Below are positions 41,254 to 49,346 of a DNA stretch of 64,000 bases, piece after piece. The stretch comes from Micromonospora nigra (GTDB lineage: Bacteria; Actinomycetota; Actinomycetes; Mycobacteriales; Micromonosporaceae). The stretch lies in the NCBI RefSeq assembly GCF_900091585.1, contig NZ_FMHT01000003.1, positions 992,001 to 1,056,000 of the forward strand, written 5' to 3'. Position 1 is the first letter of the stretch. Every line of letters begins with the position of its first letter. Below the pieces are notes generated by a model. It was given only the letters and a program-made list of their open reading frames with translations, made no database searches and had not been told where the DNA came from. Position numbers and translations under genes: made by a program.

Positions 41254-42555
41254 CTACGAATCGAGCTTGGTAAACCCGGTTGACCAGGCACGGAATCCGT
41301 CGGCCCCGTCGGCGAACAGCACCAGCCGATCGTCACCCACCACCACCGACGAGACCCCGTCGCGCTCCGCCGGCACCATCACGGGCCGCCACGAGGAACC
41401 CGCGTCACCCGATGACCACACGGCCGCGCCGTCACCGGACACCGCCGCCACCACCCGAGCGCCCCTGGCCGCCAACCCGACCACCGACCGCACCCCGCCA
41501 CCCCCGGTGGCACCTTCCGGGCCGGCGGCCCCGAACCGGGCGGCCAACTCCCAGCCGGCTGCCGCGCGCCGCCACACCGCGAAACCCGCCCCCGCCGGCC
41601 CCACCGCCACCACGGCGGCACCCGCCAGCACCACCCGCCGAACCGACCCCCCGTCCCCGCCGGCCGCCCCGCCCGCACCAGCCGACGGCAGCGGCCAGCG
41701 ACGCCAGCCACGGCCGTCCGTCGATGTCCAGGCCACGGGCAGGAAACCGGTGCCGTCCGGCGGCAGCAGGTCCCCCACCACCAGCCACCCGTCCGGCACC
41801 GCCACGACGTCGTGGGCTGTCGTGCGCCCCCGCCCGTCCCCGGCCAGTTCGGGCAGCGCGGCCGGCGGCTCCAGTTCCGCCGCCCCGGGTTCCCCCGCCC
41901 CCGGCGCGGCCCCCCGGCCGGGCACACCTGACGGGTCGGGCGTCGACGTCCCGCCCGGGGTCGTGACCGCCAACGGCCCCCCGTCCGGCGGCGACCAGGA
42001 CCAGACCGCCGCGCCCGCCACCCGGCTGCCCGCCACCAGCCATCCGGCCGGGGCACCCGCCACCCGGGACACGGCCACCGCCTCGGGCCCGCCGAACACC
42101 TCGAACTCCGCCGGCACCTCCACCAACGCGCCACCCGCGACCCGCCACGCGCTCACCCGGGGATTGCCGTGCACGCCACCGGACTTCGCCCCCACCGCGA
42201 CCACCGAACGGCCGCGGCAGGCCACCGCGTACAGGACGTTCTGCGCGCCGTAGAACGACACCGCCCGCACCGCAGCCGCCGACCAGGTCACCGCGTCGGC
42301 GCTGGACCACAGCGCCGGCCGGGTGCCCCCGGCCGCGTCGCGCACCGCGCCCGCCGCGTAGAAGCGGCCCATGCACGCCGCAGCGTCACGCACCACGGGA
42401 ACGCCGGGCGGGCCGGGCGGCACCGGGAGCACGGCGGGTTGCCACGCGGGGCGCAGCGGGGCCGGCGCCGGCGACGCGCCCCGACAGCCGGCCGCGGCGA
42501 GCACGCCCGAGAGGACCACCGCCGTCAGGGCCACCACCGCACGTCGCGCCCGCAC
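41254..42555 (-). CDS. Lipoprotein of unknown function, beta-propeller-like
   Basis: A 433-residue lipoprotein with lipobox LAAAGC near residue 24. The body has about six repeats of the sialidase/BNR type, each with a strand ending like S-x-D-G-x-x-W (ALWSSADAVTW, AWTSTDGRGWRRW, AVWSSGDAGSSW), suggesting a beta-propeller outside the membrane. The middle has a Pro/Gly/Ala-rich insert (about 195-235). The function is unknown. It is downstream of the ANTAR regulator on the same strand. Confidence 0.75.
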   Translation of the reverse strand: MRARRAVVALTAVVLSGVLAAAGCRGASPAPAPLRPAWQPAVLPVPPGPPGVPVVRDAAACMGRFYAAGAVRDAAGGTRPALWSSADAVTWSAAAVRAVSFYGAQNVLYAVACRGRSVVAVGAKSGGVHGNPRVSAWRVAGGALVEVPAEFEVFGGPEAVAVSRVAGAPAGWLVAGSRVAGAAVWSWSPPDGGPLAVTTPGGTSTPDPSGVPGRGAAPGAGEPGAAELEPPAALPELAGDGRGRTTAHDVVAVPDGWLVVGDLLPPDGTGFLPVAWTSTDGRGWRRWPLPSAGAGGAAGGDGGSVRRVVLAGAAVVAVGPAGAGFAVWRRAAAGWELAARFGAAGPEGATGGGGVRSVVGLAARGARVVAAVSGDGAAVWSSGDAGSSWRPVMVPAERDGVSSVVVGDDRLVLFADGADGFRAWSTGFTKLDS

Positions 42556-42642
42556 CCATCCGATGCTATCGATCGGGTACGCCGCCGCCCCGTCGCGGAG
42601 GCCGCCGCCCGACGGACGTCGACCCCGGGGCGGCGCGACGGA

Positions 42643-43263
42643 TCAGGAGGCGGGCAGAGCCACCTCGCCGCCGGCGGTCTCGGCGAGGATCCGCTCGGCG
42701 ACCTCCTTCATGGTCATCCGGTGGTCCATCGCCGTGCGCTGGATCCACTTGAACGCCTGCGGCTCGGTCATGCCGTACGTCGTCATCAGCGCGCCCTTGG
42801 CCCGCTCCACCGTCTTGCGGATCTCCAGCCGGTCGGTCAGGCCGGCGACCTCCGCCTCCAGCGCGGCGAACTCCGAGTAGCGGGACAGCGCGATCTCCAC
42901 CGCCGGCACCAGGTCGCTCTTCTGGAACGGCTTCACCAGGTAGGCCATGGCGCCGGCCGCCCGCGCCCGCTCCACCAGGTCACGCTGACTGAACGCGGTC
43001 AGGATGATCACCGGGGCGATCCGGGCGCCGGCGATCCGCTCGGCGGCGGCCAGCCCATCCATGATCGGCATCTTGATGTCGAGGATGACGAGATCGGGCT
43101 TGAGCTCCTCGGCCAGCCGGACGGCGGACTCGCCGTCACCGGCCTCGCCGACGACCTCGTAACCCTCCTCGGCCAGCATCTCCGCCAGGTCCAGCCGGAT
43201 GAGCGCCTCGTCTTCGGCGATCAGTACGCGCCTGCGCTCGGCATCCGTCTGCATCTCGGCCAC
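42643..43263 (-). CDS. pdtaR: ANTAR-domain response regulator (PdtaR-like)
   Basis: A 206-residue receiver plus ANTAR protein. The receiver has acidic pocket AEDE, phospho-acceptor D62 (VILDIKMPIMDG), Thr in ILTAF and Lys in LVKPF. The C-terminal ANTAR domain (EIRKTVERAKGALMTTYGMTEPQAFKWIQRTAMDHRMTMKEVAERIL) binds paired RNA hairpins to prevent termination. In mycobacteria PdtaR is phosphorylated by the PdtaS kinase; no kinase gene lies here. GTG 43263 has GGGAG 6 nt upstream; ATG 43254 is the alternative. Confidence 0.95.
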   Translation of the reverse strand: MAEMQTDAERRRVLIAEDEALIRLDLAEMLAEEGYEVVGEAGDGESAVRLAEELKPDLVILDIKMPIMDGLAAAERIAGARIAPVIILTAFSQRDLVERARAAGAMAYLVKPFQKSDLVPAVEIALSRYSEFAALEAEVAGLTDRLEIRKTVERAKGALMTTYGMTEPQAFKWIQRTAMDHRMTMKEVAERILAETAGGEVALPAS

Positions 43264-43367
43264 GAGCCACTCCCACCAGTCTGCGCGCGATACCCGCCGT
43301 GCCGGGTATCGCCGCCACTAGCGTAGTAGGTAACCTATGGCGTGACGCGACAGCGTCGGCTAGGTCG

Positions 43368-43443
43368 GTCCCCGTATTCCAACCGGTAGAGAAGCGGAGC
43401 TCAAACCTCCGACAGTGTGGGTTCGAATCCCACCGGGGGCACC
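43368..43443 (+). tRNA. tRNA with anticodon CAA (Leu codon UUG), unusual class I shape
   Basis: The cloverleaf is complete. The acceptor is GTCCCCG with CGGGGGC (43368-43374 and 43434-43440, one T-G pair). The D arm is TTCC/AGAA with GG in the loop. The anticodon stem is CGGAG/CTCCG with loop CTCAAAC, so the anticodon is CAA at 43402-43404. The T arm is GTGGG-TTCGAAT-CCCAC and the discriminator is A at 43441. The variable loop is only 5 nt (ACAGT), whereas bacterial Leu tRNAs have a long variable arm. The D stem has T at position 10 and a C-A mismatch. CCA is not fully encoded. It may be a noncanonical or decayed tRNA. Confidence 0.8.
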
Positions 43444-43491
43444 GGAACTGTCATTCCAGGTGTTCGAAGATCGCGTGGCCCCGCCCACCGG

Positions 43492-44685
43492 TCAGCAGGC
43501 CACCCGGTCGAGCGCCTGCTCCAGATCGGCGCGCAGATCCTCCGGGTCCTCCAGCCCCACCGACAGGCGCAGCAGCCCGGCGGCCGGCTTCGCCTCGCCC
43601 TGCACCGGCCGGTGGGTCAGCGACGCCGGGTGCTGGATGAGGGTGTCCACCCCGCCCAGCGACACCGCGTGGGTGATCAGCCGGCAGGCGTCCGCGACGG
43701 CGCAGGCGGCGGGCGCACCACCGCGTACCTCGAAGGCGAGCAGGCTGCCCGGTCCGGACATCTGCCGGCCGACGAGCCCGGCAGGGTCGTGCAGCGACGG
43801 GTGGTGGACCCGGGCGACGGCGGGGTGGCCGGTGAGCCAGGCGGCGAGTTTCTCCGCACCGGCCTGCTGGGCACGGACTCGCACGGGCAGGGTCTGCAGG
43901 CCACGGTGCAGCAGGTAGCCGCCGAGGGGGTGCAGGACCGCCCCGGTCAGGGCGCGGACCTGGCGCAGCCGGGTGGCCCACTCCGTGTCGCAGGCGACCA
44001 CGCCGGCGAGGACGTCGCCGTGGCCGCCGATGCTCTTGGTGGCGCTGTGCAGCACCAGGGCGGCGCCGTGGCGGGCGGGCCGCTGGAGCACGGGGGTGGC
44101 GACGGTGTTGTCGACCAGCAGGGGCACGTCGCCGGCGGCGCGGGCGAGGACGGCGATGTCGACCAGGTCGAGGGTGGGGTTGGCGGGCGTCTCGACGATC
44201 ACCAGGGCGGTGTCGGCGCGTACGGCGGCGGCGACCTCGTGGGGTGGGGCCCAGGTGACCTCGGTGCCGAGCAGGCCGGTGGCGAGGACGTGGTCGGTGC
44301 CGCCGTAGAGGGGACGGACGGCGACGACGTGCCGGCTGCCGTCGCGGGTGGCGGCGAGCAGGGTCGCGGTGAGGGCGGCCATGCCGCTGGCGAAGGCGAC
44401 GGCCTCGGCGGTGCCTTCCAGGTCGGCGAGCGCGGTCTCGAAGCGGGCCACGGTGGGGTTCCACAGCCGCTGGTAGACGGCGCTGCTGCCGGGTGGCAGA
44501 GGACCGCCGGTGGCGAGGGTCTCGTACGCGTCGCCGCCGTGCTCGACCGAGGACAGTGGGTTGGTGGTGGACAGGTCGATGGGCGGGACGTGGACGCCGA
44601 GGGCGGCGAGGTCGTCGCGGCCGGCGTGCACGGCTCTGGTGTCCACGGCTCTGGTGTCCACGGCTCTGGTGTCCACGGTCGTCAT
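43492..44685 (-). CDS. PLP-dependent trans-sulfuration enzyme (cystathionine/methionine gamma-lyase family)
   Basis: A 397-residue Cys/Met metabolism PLP enzyme: YQRLWNPTVARFETALADLEG, FASGMAALTATLLAA, ETPANPTLDLVDI, DNTVATPVLQRPARHGAALVLHSATKSIGGHGD (Schiff-base Lys in SATKS) and C-terminal HPASLTHRP. It could be cystathionine gamma-lyase/synthase or methionine gamma-lyase; the sequence alone does not decide. The divergent Lrp-type gene suggests amino-acid control. ATG 44685 is followed by three copies of VDTRA, a recent 15-bp repeat expansion (44631-44675). Confidence 0.87.
   Translation of the reverse strand: MTTVDTRAVDTRAVDTRAVHAGRDDLAALGVHVPPIDLSTTNPLSSVEHGGDAYETLATGGPLPPGSSAVYQRLWNPTVARFETALADLEGTAEAVAFASGMAALTATLLAATRDGSRHVVAVRPLYGGTDHVLATGLLGTEVTWAPPHEVAAAVRADTALVIVETPANPTLDLVDIAVLARAAGDVPLLVDNTVATPVLQRPARHGAALVLHSATKSIGGHGDVLAGVVACDTEWATRLRQVRALTGAVLHPLGGYLLHRGLQTLPVRVRAQQAGAEKLAAWLTGHPAVARVHHPSLHDPAGLVGRQMSGPGSLLAFEVRGGAPAACAVADACRLITHAVSLGGVDTLIQHPASLTHRPVQGEAKPAAGLLRLSVGLEDPEDLRADLEQALDRVAC
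44631..44675. repeat. Three perfect 15-bp repeats at the gamma-lyase N-terminus
   Basis: CGGCTCTGGTGTCCA occurs three times in tandem and adds VDTRA units to the disordered N-terminus without breaking the frame. Confidence 0.9.
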
Positions 44686-44723
44686 GCCGGAAGGATCGAA
44701 CAAGACCACCGTGTCAGGCAACA

Positions 44724-44770
44724 GAACCGAAGATGATTCGTGGGAAGGGCTTGGGTTGTCGCATCGGTTC
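44724..44770. promoter_or_regulatory. Inverted repeat between gamma-lyase and Lrp genes
   Basis: GAACCGA (44724-44730) and TCGGTTC (44764-44770) face each other across 33 bp in the 101-bp divergent promoter region. Candidate Lrp/AsnC sites. Confidence 0.4.
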
Positions 44771-44786
44771 GGTAGAGGATGTCGGC

Positions 44787-45266
44787 ATGCCCCTCGCGAC
44801 GAATCCCGTGCGGCGCTTCGCCGCCCTCGACGACACCGACCGCACGATCCTGGCGGAGCTGGCCGCCGACGGGCGGATGCCGAACAACGCCCTCGCGGAA
44901 CGGGTGGGGGTGGCACCGTCGACGTGCCTGACCCGGACCCGGGCGCTACGCGAGTGCGGGGCGATCCGGGGGTTCCACGCCGACGTGGACCCGGCGGCGG
45001 TGGGGCTGCCGTTGCAGGCGTTGGTGTCGGTGCGGCTGACCGCGCACGAGCGGGCGGCGGTGGACGCGTTCCGCGCCCGGTCGGTGCGGCTGCCGGGGGT
45101 GGTGTCGGTGTTCCACGTGGCCGGCGCGGAGGACTACGTGCTGCACGTGCGGGCGGCCTCGGCGGACGCGCTGCGCGACTTCGTGCTGGATTATCTGGCG
45201 GTGGACCCGGCGGTGCAGCACACGCAGACGAGTCTGATCTTCGAGCAGGCCCGGGGCAGAGGCTGA
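44787..45266 (+). CDS. Lrp/AsnC-family transcriptional regulator
   Basis: A 159-residue regulator with an N-terminal helix-turn-helix (LDDTDRTILAELAADGRMPNNALAERVGVAPSTCLTRTRALRECGAIRGFHADVDP) and a C-terminal RAM domain (QALVSVRLTAHERAAVDAFRARSVRLPGVVSVFHVAGAEDYVLHVRA) that binds an amino acid and builds octamers. ATG 44787 has AGAGGA 7 nt upstream. Divergent from the PLP enzyme gene, its most likely target. Confidence 0.92.
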   Translation: MPLATNPVRRFAALDDTDRTILAELAADGRMPNNALAERVGVAPSTCLTRTRALRECGAIRGFHADVDPAAVGLPLQALVSVRLTAHERAAVDAFRARSVRLPGVVSVFHVAGAEDYVLHVRAASADALRDFVLDYLAVDPAVQHTQTSLIFEQARGRG

Positions 45267-45290
45267 GTCGCCCGCCACACCGGCCGGGGC

Positions 45291-45370
45291 GATCACCGAC
45301 CGGGCGGGGAGATCACCGACCGGGCGGGGAGATCACCGACCGGGCGGGGCGATGACCGACCGGGCGGGGC
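45291..45370. repeat. Four 20-bp tandem repeats
   Basis: Four copies of GATCACCGACCGGGCGGGGA (the last two with small changes) follow the Lrp gene by 24 bp. Noncoding. Confidence 0.93.
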
Positions 45371-45484
45371 GATGTGCGGCATGTCGCGGTGTCCGACGCC
45401 GATTACACCGCCGGTTGCCGCAAAGCGCGCAGCGTGACCGCCTCTGGGGGAACAACGCAGGCGTGCGCCGGGTTGGCCAGCGGT

Positions 45485-46489
45485 GTGATCGACGTACCGT
45501 TGTCTGTTCTTGATCTTGCGCCGGTTGCCGCCGGAGCCCCCGCCGGGGAGGCGTTGCGGCACACCACCGAGCTGGCCCGGCGCACGGAGCAACTGGGCTA
45601 CCGCCGGTTCTGGGTGGCCGAGCACCACAACATGCCGGCCATCGCCTCGTCCGCCCCGGCGGTGCTCATCGCGCACCTGGCCGCGCACACCGCCACCATC
45701 CGGCTGGGTTCGGGCGGCGTGATGCTGCCCAACCACGCGCCGTTGGTGGTGGCCGAGCAGTTCGGCACCCTGGAGGCACTGCACCCGGGCCGCATCGACC
45801 TGGGCATCGGCCGCGCGCCCGGCACCGACCAGGTGACGGCGCTGGCGCTGCGCCGCACCGTGGAGGGCCTGTCGGCGCAGGGTTTCCCCCGCGAGCTGGC
45901 CGACCTGATGAACTACTTCACCGGCGACGATCCGGGGCCGATCACGGCGACCCCGGGTCGCGGGCAGCAGCCGGCGGTGTGGCTGCTCGGGTCCAGCGGG
46001 TTCAGCGCCCAACTCGCCGGAACGCTCGGGTTGCCGTTCTCGTTCGCGCACCACTTCAGCGCGCAGAACACGGTGCCCGCGCTGGAGTTGTACCGGCGCA
46101 GCTTCCGGCCGTCGCGCTGGCTGGAGCGGCCGTACGCGATGGTGGCGGTGAACGTCGTGTGCGCGGAGACCGACGAGCGGGCGCAGTGGCTGGCCGGGCC
46201 GGCCGGGTTGTCGTTCCTGCGGCTGCGGTCGGGGCGGCCCGAGCCGCTCGCCACGCCGCAGGAGGCGGCGGCGTACCCGTACACCGACGTCGAACGCGAG
46301 TTCCTGGCGCAGCGCCGCGACGGCCAGGCGACGGGGTCGCCGGAGACGGTCCGCCGGCAGCTCGGTGAACTGCTGGGGCGTACGGGGGCGGACGAGTTGA
46401 TGCTGACCACGCTGGTGTACGACGTGGCGGATCGGGTGCGCTCGTTCGAGTTGGTGGCCGGGCAGGCGACGGGTGGTCTGCGGAGCTGA
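45485..46489 (+). CDS. LLM-class flavin-dependent oxidoreductase (MsnO8-like)
   Basis: A 334-residue luciferase-like TIM-barrel enzyme using reduced [91 protein letters not shown]. The string [24 protein letters not shown] and a C-terminal G-x-x-E-T-V-R-R-Q-L motif fit the MsnO8 subgroup. GTG 45485 ([11 protein letters not shown]) begins at the first beta strand; an upstream extension has no family similarity. The substrate is unknown. Confidence 0.88.
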   Translation: MIDVPLSVLDLAPVAAGAPAGEALRHTTELARRTEQLGYRRFWVAEHHNMPAIASSAPAVLIAHLAAHTATIRLGSGGVMLPNHAPLVVAEQFGTLEALHPGRIDLGIGRAPGTDQVTALALRRTVEGLSAQGFPRELADLMNYFTGDDPGPITATPGRGQQPAVWLLGSSGFSAQLAGTLGLPFSFAHHFSAQNTVPALELYRRSFRPSRWLERPYAMVAVNVVCAETDERAQWLAGPAGLSFLRLRSGRPEPLATPQEAAAYPYTDVEREFLAQRRDGQATGSPETVRRQLGELLGRTGADELMLTTLVYDVADRVRSFELVAGQATGGLRS

Positions 46490-46623
46490 CGGGCGCGGTC
46501 CGGACCCGCGAAACACGATCTTCATGTCGGCGTCACCCTGGCGACCCCGGCCCTGCCTAATGTTGGTTCCGGTGGTGGTACGGCACTCCCCGGTCGGGAC
46601 GGGTCGGGGGTGCCGCGGTGTGG

Positions 46624-46670
46624 GGCGCCGGGTCGCAACTGAGCGGATTCCGCGGTTGCGACCCGGCGCC
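46624..46670. terminator. 16-bp perfect hairpin between convergent LLM and PL11 genes
   Basis: GGCGCCGGGTCGCAAC (46624-46639) and its exact inverse (46655-46670) flank a 15-nt loop that itself contains CGGA-T-TCCG. A strong bidirectional terminator. Confidence 0.8.
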
Positions 46671-46681
46671 TGTTCCGTTCT

Positions 46682-46811
46682 CCGGGCCGGGCGGCGAGGT
46701 CGACGGGCGCCGCCGGGCCGGGCGGCGAGGTCGACGGGCGCCGCCGGGCCGGGCGGCGAGGTCGACGGGCGCCGCCGGGCCGGGCGGCAAGGTCGACGGG
46801 CGCCGCCGGGC
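46682..46811. repeat. Four 31-bp tandem repeats
   Basis: Four near-perfect 31-bp units begin at 46682, 46713, 46744 and 46775; each contains GAGGTCGACGGGCGCCG (the fourth has AAGG). They fill the space between the hairpin and the PL11 stop codon. Noncoding in context. Confidence 0.92.
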
Positions 46812-46851
46812 CACCCGTGCCCTGGCGGGGCCGGGCGGCCCGGGTGGGGCG

Positions 46852-49131
46852 TCAGCGCAGGTAGATGCGCGGGGTGGGCGGGGTGGTCATGCCGTCGCCC
46901 AGGAAGAAGCCCGGGTGCGGCGGCTGGTTGTAGGCGGTGTTCTGCCAGGCGATCGCCACCCGGTACTGCGGGTCGTGCATGAGGGTGTGGATGCGCGTGC
47001 CGGTCTGCGTCGGGGTGCTGTAGATCCGCAGCGCCCGGCTGTCGGTGGTCCGCCAGACCACCTCCTCCCGCCAGTCGCCCAGGATGTCGGCCGACAGCGC
47101 GGGAGTGGACTTGGTGCCGTTGTTGGACGACACGCCGCTGGCGGTGAGCAGCCGGGTGTCGCCGCCGGTGCCGTACTTGTCGATGCGGGTGCCGTCGAGC
47201 AGCTCGCGCACCGGGTCGCCGTCCCACCAGGCGAGGAAGTTCGTCGAGGACGGCTTGCGCCCGACGTTCTGGCCCCGGGTGTTCGCCAGGCCGCTCACGG
47301 CCGACGACCACGACTCCGCGCCGGGGCTGCCGGCCCAGATGTCGCCGGAGACACCCCGGCCGTTGTCGCCGCCGGTCGGGGTGGACCACAGGATCTGGCC
47401 GGTACGGGCGTCGGCGAACCAGGAGCTGGGCTTGCTGCCGTCCTCACTGACCTTGAAGTACTCCAGGCCGGGGCGGGACGGGTCGAGGTCGCCGACGTGC
47501 CCGGCGTCACCGTGGCCGTGACCGGTGGACCAGAGCAGCCGGCCGTTGTCGTCGATGGTGGCGGCGCCGTAGACGATCTCCTGTCGGCCGTCGGCGTCGA
47601 CGTCGGCGATCGACAGGCTGTGGTTGCCCTGCCCGTACGCGGCGCCGTTGCCGGAGGCGTTCGAGTCGAACGTCCACCGCCTGGTGAGGGTGCCGTTGCG
47701 GAAGTCCCAGGCGGCGATCACGGCGCGGGTGTAGTAGCCGCGGGCCATGATCAGGGAGGGACGCTGCCCGTCGAGGTACGCGGTGCCGGCGAGGAACCGG
47801 TCGACGCGGTTGCCGTAGTTGTCGCCCCAGGAGGAGACGTTGCCGCGGGGCGGGTCGTAGTTGACGGTGGACAGGGCGGCGCCGGTGCGGCCGTCGAACA
47901 TGGTCAGGAACTCCGGGCCGGCGAGGACGTAGCCGGAGGAGTTGCGGTGGTCGGCGGAGGCGCTGCCGATGACCTGGCCGGTGCCGGAGCGGGTGCCGTC
48001 GGCGGTCTTCATGGCCACCTCGGCGTCGCCGTCGCCGTCGTAGTCGTACACCTGGAACTGGGTGTAGTGGGCGCCGGCGCGGATGTTGCGGCCCAGGTCG
48101 ATGCGCCACAACCGGGTGCCGGTGAGGGTGTACGCGTCGACGTAGACGTTGCCGGTGTAGCCGGACTGCGAGTTGTCCTTGGCGTTGGACGGGTCCCACT
48201 TGACCACGAACTCGTAGTCGCCGTCGCCGTCGAGGTCACCGACGCTGGCGTCGTTGGCGGAGTAGGTGTAACCCTCGCCGCTGGGCGTGGTGCCGGCGGG
48301 CGGGACCTGCAACGGCACGTCGAGGTGGCCGGACGGGAGCTGGAGGGCGGGCGCGGAGGCGGCCTGCTCGGCGCCGTTCACCACGGCCCGCACCGTGTAC
48401 GCGGTGCCGGCCGCCGCCCCGTTGTCGAGCCAGTTCGTGGCGCCGGTGATCGGGCTGGCGTTGACCTTCGTCGAGCCTCGGTAGAGGTTGAACGCCACCC
48501 CGGAGGTCTCGGTGCCCAGCAGCCGCCAGGACACCAGGTTGCCCGAGCCGGAGCGGACGCTGACCAGGCCCCGGTCCAGGTCCTCCATCTGCACGGCCCC
48601 GGGGGGCGGGGTGGTCGGCGGAGGCGTGGTGGGGGGCGGGGTCGTCGGTGGTGGCGTGGTCGGCGGCGGGGTGGTCGGCGGTGGGGCGGTGGTCGGCGGC
48701 GCGGTGGTCGGGGTGGTCGCGCCGGTGCAGGTGGTGCCGTTGAGGGCGAAGCTGGTGGGGGCCGGGTTGCTGCCGGTCCAGGAGCCGTTGAAACCGAAGC
48801 CGGTGCTGGCGTTGGTGCCGAGCGTGCCGTTCCAGTCGACGTTGCGGGCGGTGGCCTGCGCGCCGCTCTGGGTGACGGCAGCTCCCCACGCCTGGGTGAC
48901 CTGCTGACCGGCGGGCCAGGCCCAGGTGAGCGCCCAGCCGGTCAGCGGGTCGCCGAGGTTGGTGACGGTGACGTCGGCGCCGAAGCCGCCGGGCCACTGG
49001 TTGGTGACCCGGTAGTCGACGCGGCAGCCGGCGGCGGCGGCCGAGGCGGTGAGGGTGGTGAGCCCGCCGGCGGCGAGGGTGGTGGCGGCTGCCGCTGCGA
49101 GCAGTGCGACGCGGCGTGTGGTGTGGGGCAT
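46852..49131 (-). CDS. Secreted rhamnogalacturonan lyase (PL11) with N-terminal CBM2
   Basis: A 759-residue secreted pectin-degrading enzyme. It has a signal peptide (MPHTTRRVALLAAAAATTLAAGG) and a CBM2 cellulose/xylan-binding module (CRVDYRVTNQWPGGFGADVTVTNLG to the paired Cys in TTCTG, about 35-140). A PTTPPP linker follows, then a PL11 lyase: an Ig-like unit (DRGLVSVRSGSGNLVSWRLLG) and an eight-bladed propeller with Ca-binding DLDGDGDYEFVVKWDPSN, YDYDGDGDAEVAMKTADG and DVDADGRQEIVYG. It cleaves the rhamnogalacturonan I backbone outside the cell. ATG 49131 has GGAGG 7 nt upstream. A LacI-type site lies 145 bp upstream. Confidence 0.95.
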   Translation of the reverse strand: MPHTTRRVALLAAAAATTLAAGGLTTLTASAAAAGCRVDYRVTNQWPGGFGADVTVTNLGDPLTGWALTWAWPAGQQVTQAWGAAVTQSGAQATARNVDWNGTLGTNASTGFGFNGSWTGSNPAPTSFALNGTTCTGATTPTTAPPTTAPPPTTPPPTTPPPTTPPPTTPPPTTPPPGAVQMEDLDRGLVSVRSGSGNLVSWRLLGTETSGVAFNLYRGSTKVNASPITGATNWLDNGAAAGTAYTVRAVVNGAEQAASAPALQLPSGHLDVPLQVPPAGTTPSGEGYTYSANDASVGDLDGDGDYEFVVKWDPSNAKDNSQSGYTGNVYVDAYTLTGTRLWRIDLGRNIRAGAHYTQFQVYDYDGDGDAEVAMKTADGTRSGTGQVIGSASADHRNSSGYVLAGPEFLTMFDGRTGAALSTVNYDPPRGNVSSWGDNYGNRVDRFLAGTAYLDGQRPSLIMARGYYTRAVIAAWDFRNGTLTRRWTFDSNASGNGAAYGQGNHSLSIADVDADGRQEIVYGAATIDDNGRLLWSTGHGHGDAGHVGDLDPSRPGLEYFKVSEDGSKPSSWFADARTGQILWSTPTGGDNGRGVSGDIWAGSPGAESWSSAVSGLANTRGQNVGRKPSSTNFLAWWDGDPVRELLDGTRIDKYGTGGDTRLLTASGVSSNNGTKSTPALSADILGDWREEVVWRTTDSRALRIYSTPTQTGTRIHTLMHDPQYRVAIAWQNTAYNQPPHPGFFLGDGMTTPPTPRIYLR

Positions 49132-49275
49132 GGGGTGTCCTCCGGTGGAGGTCGGGGCGCGCGGTGACCCGTGGTCCGCCGGGCCTGCCCGGGGCCGGCG
49201 GGGGTGCGCCGCGCTGGCGGCAGGAGAGTGACGCATAGACGTCGATGCACGTGGCTCCGCGCATCGCCGATGCTA

Positions 49276-49317
49276 GGGCAAGCGCTTTCTCGACACAATC
49301 CGCCAGCGCGCTTGCCC
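49276..49317. promoter_or_regulatory. LacI-type operator between PL11 and decarboxylase genes
   Basis: GGGCAAGCGC and GCGCTTGCCC are exact inverted copies at 49276 and 49308. The left one extends into AAGCGCTT, the core of LacI-family sites controlling glycoside-degrading genes in Actinobacteria. A site for substrate induction of the PL11 gene is likely. Confidence 0.6.
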
Positions 49318-49346
49318 CCGCGACGCAATCTTGATCGACTCTGCGG

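Noticed and set aside
45291..46811. CRISPR array
   Set aside because: The repeats are directly adjacent without spacers and no cas genes are near.
46618..49167. 849-codon plus-strand frame opposite the PL11 lyase
   Set aside because: Gly/Val-rich shadow of a well-supported gene; it starts inside the terminator hairpin.
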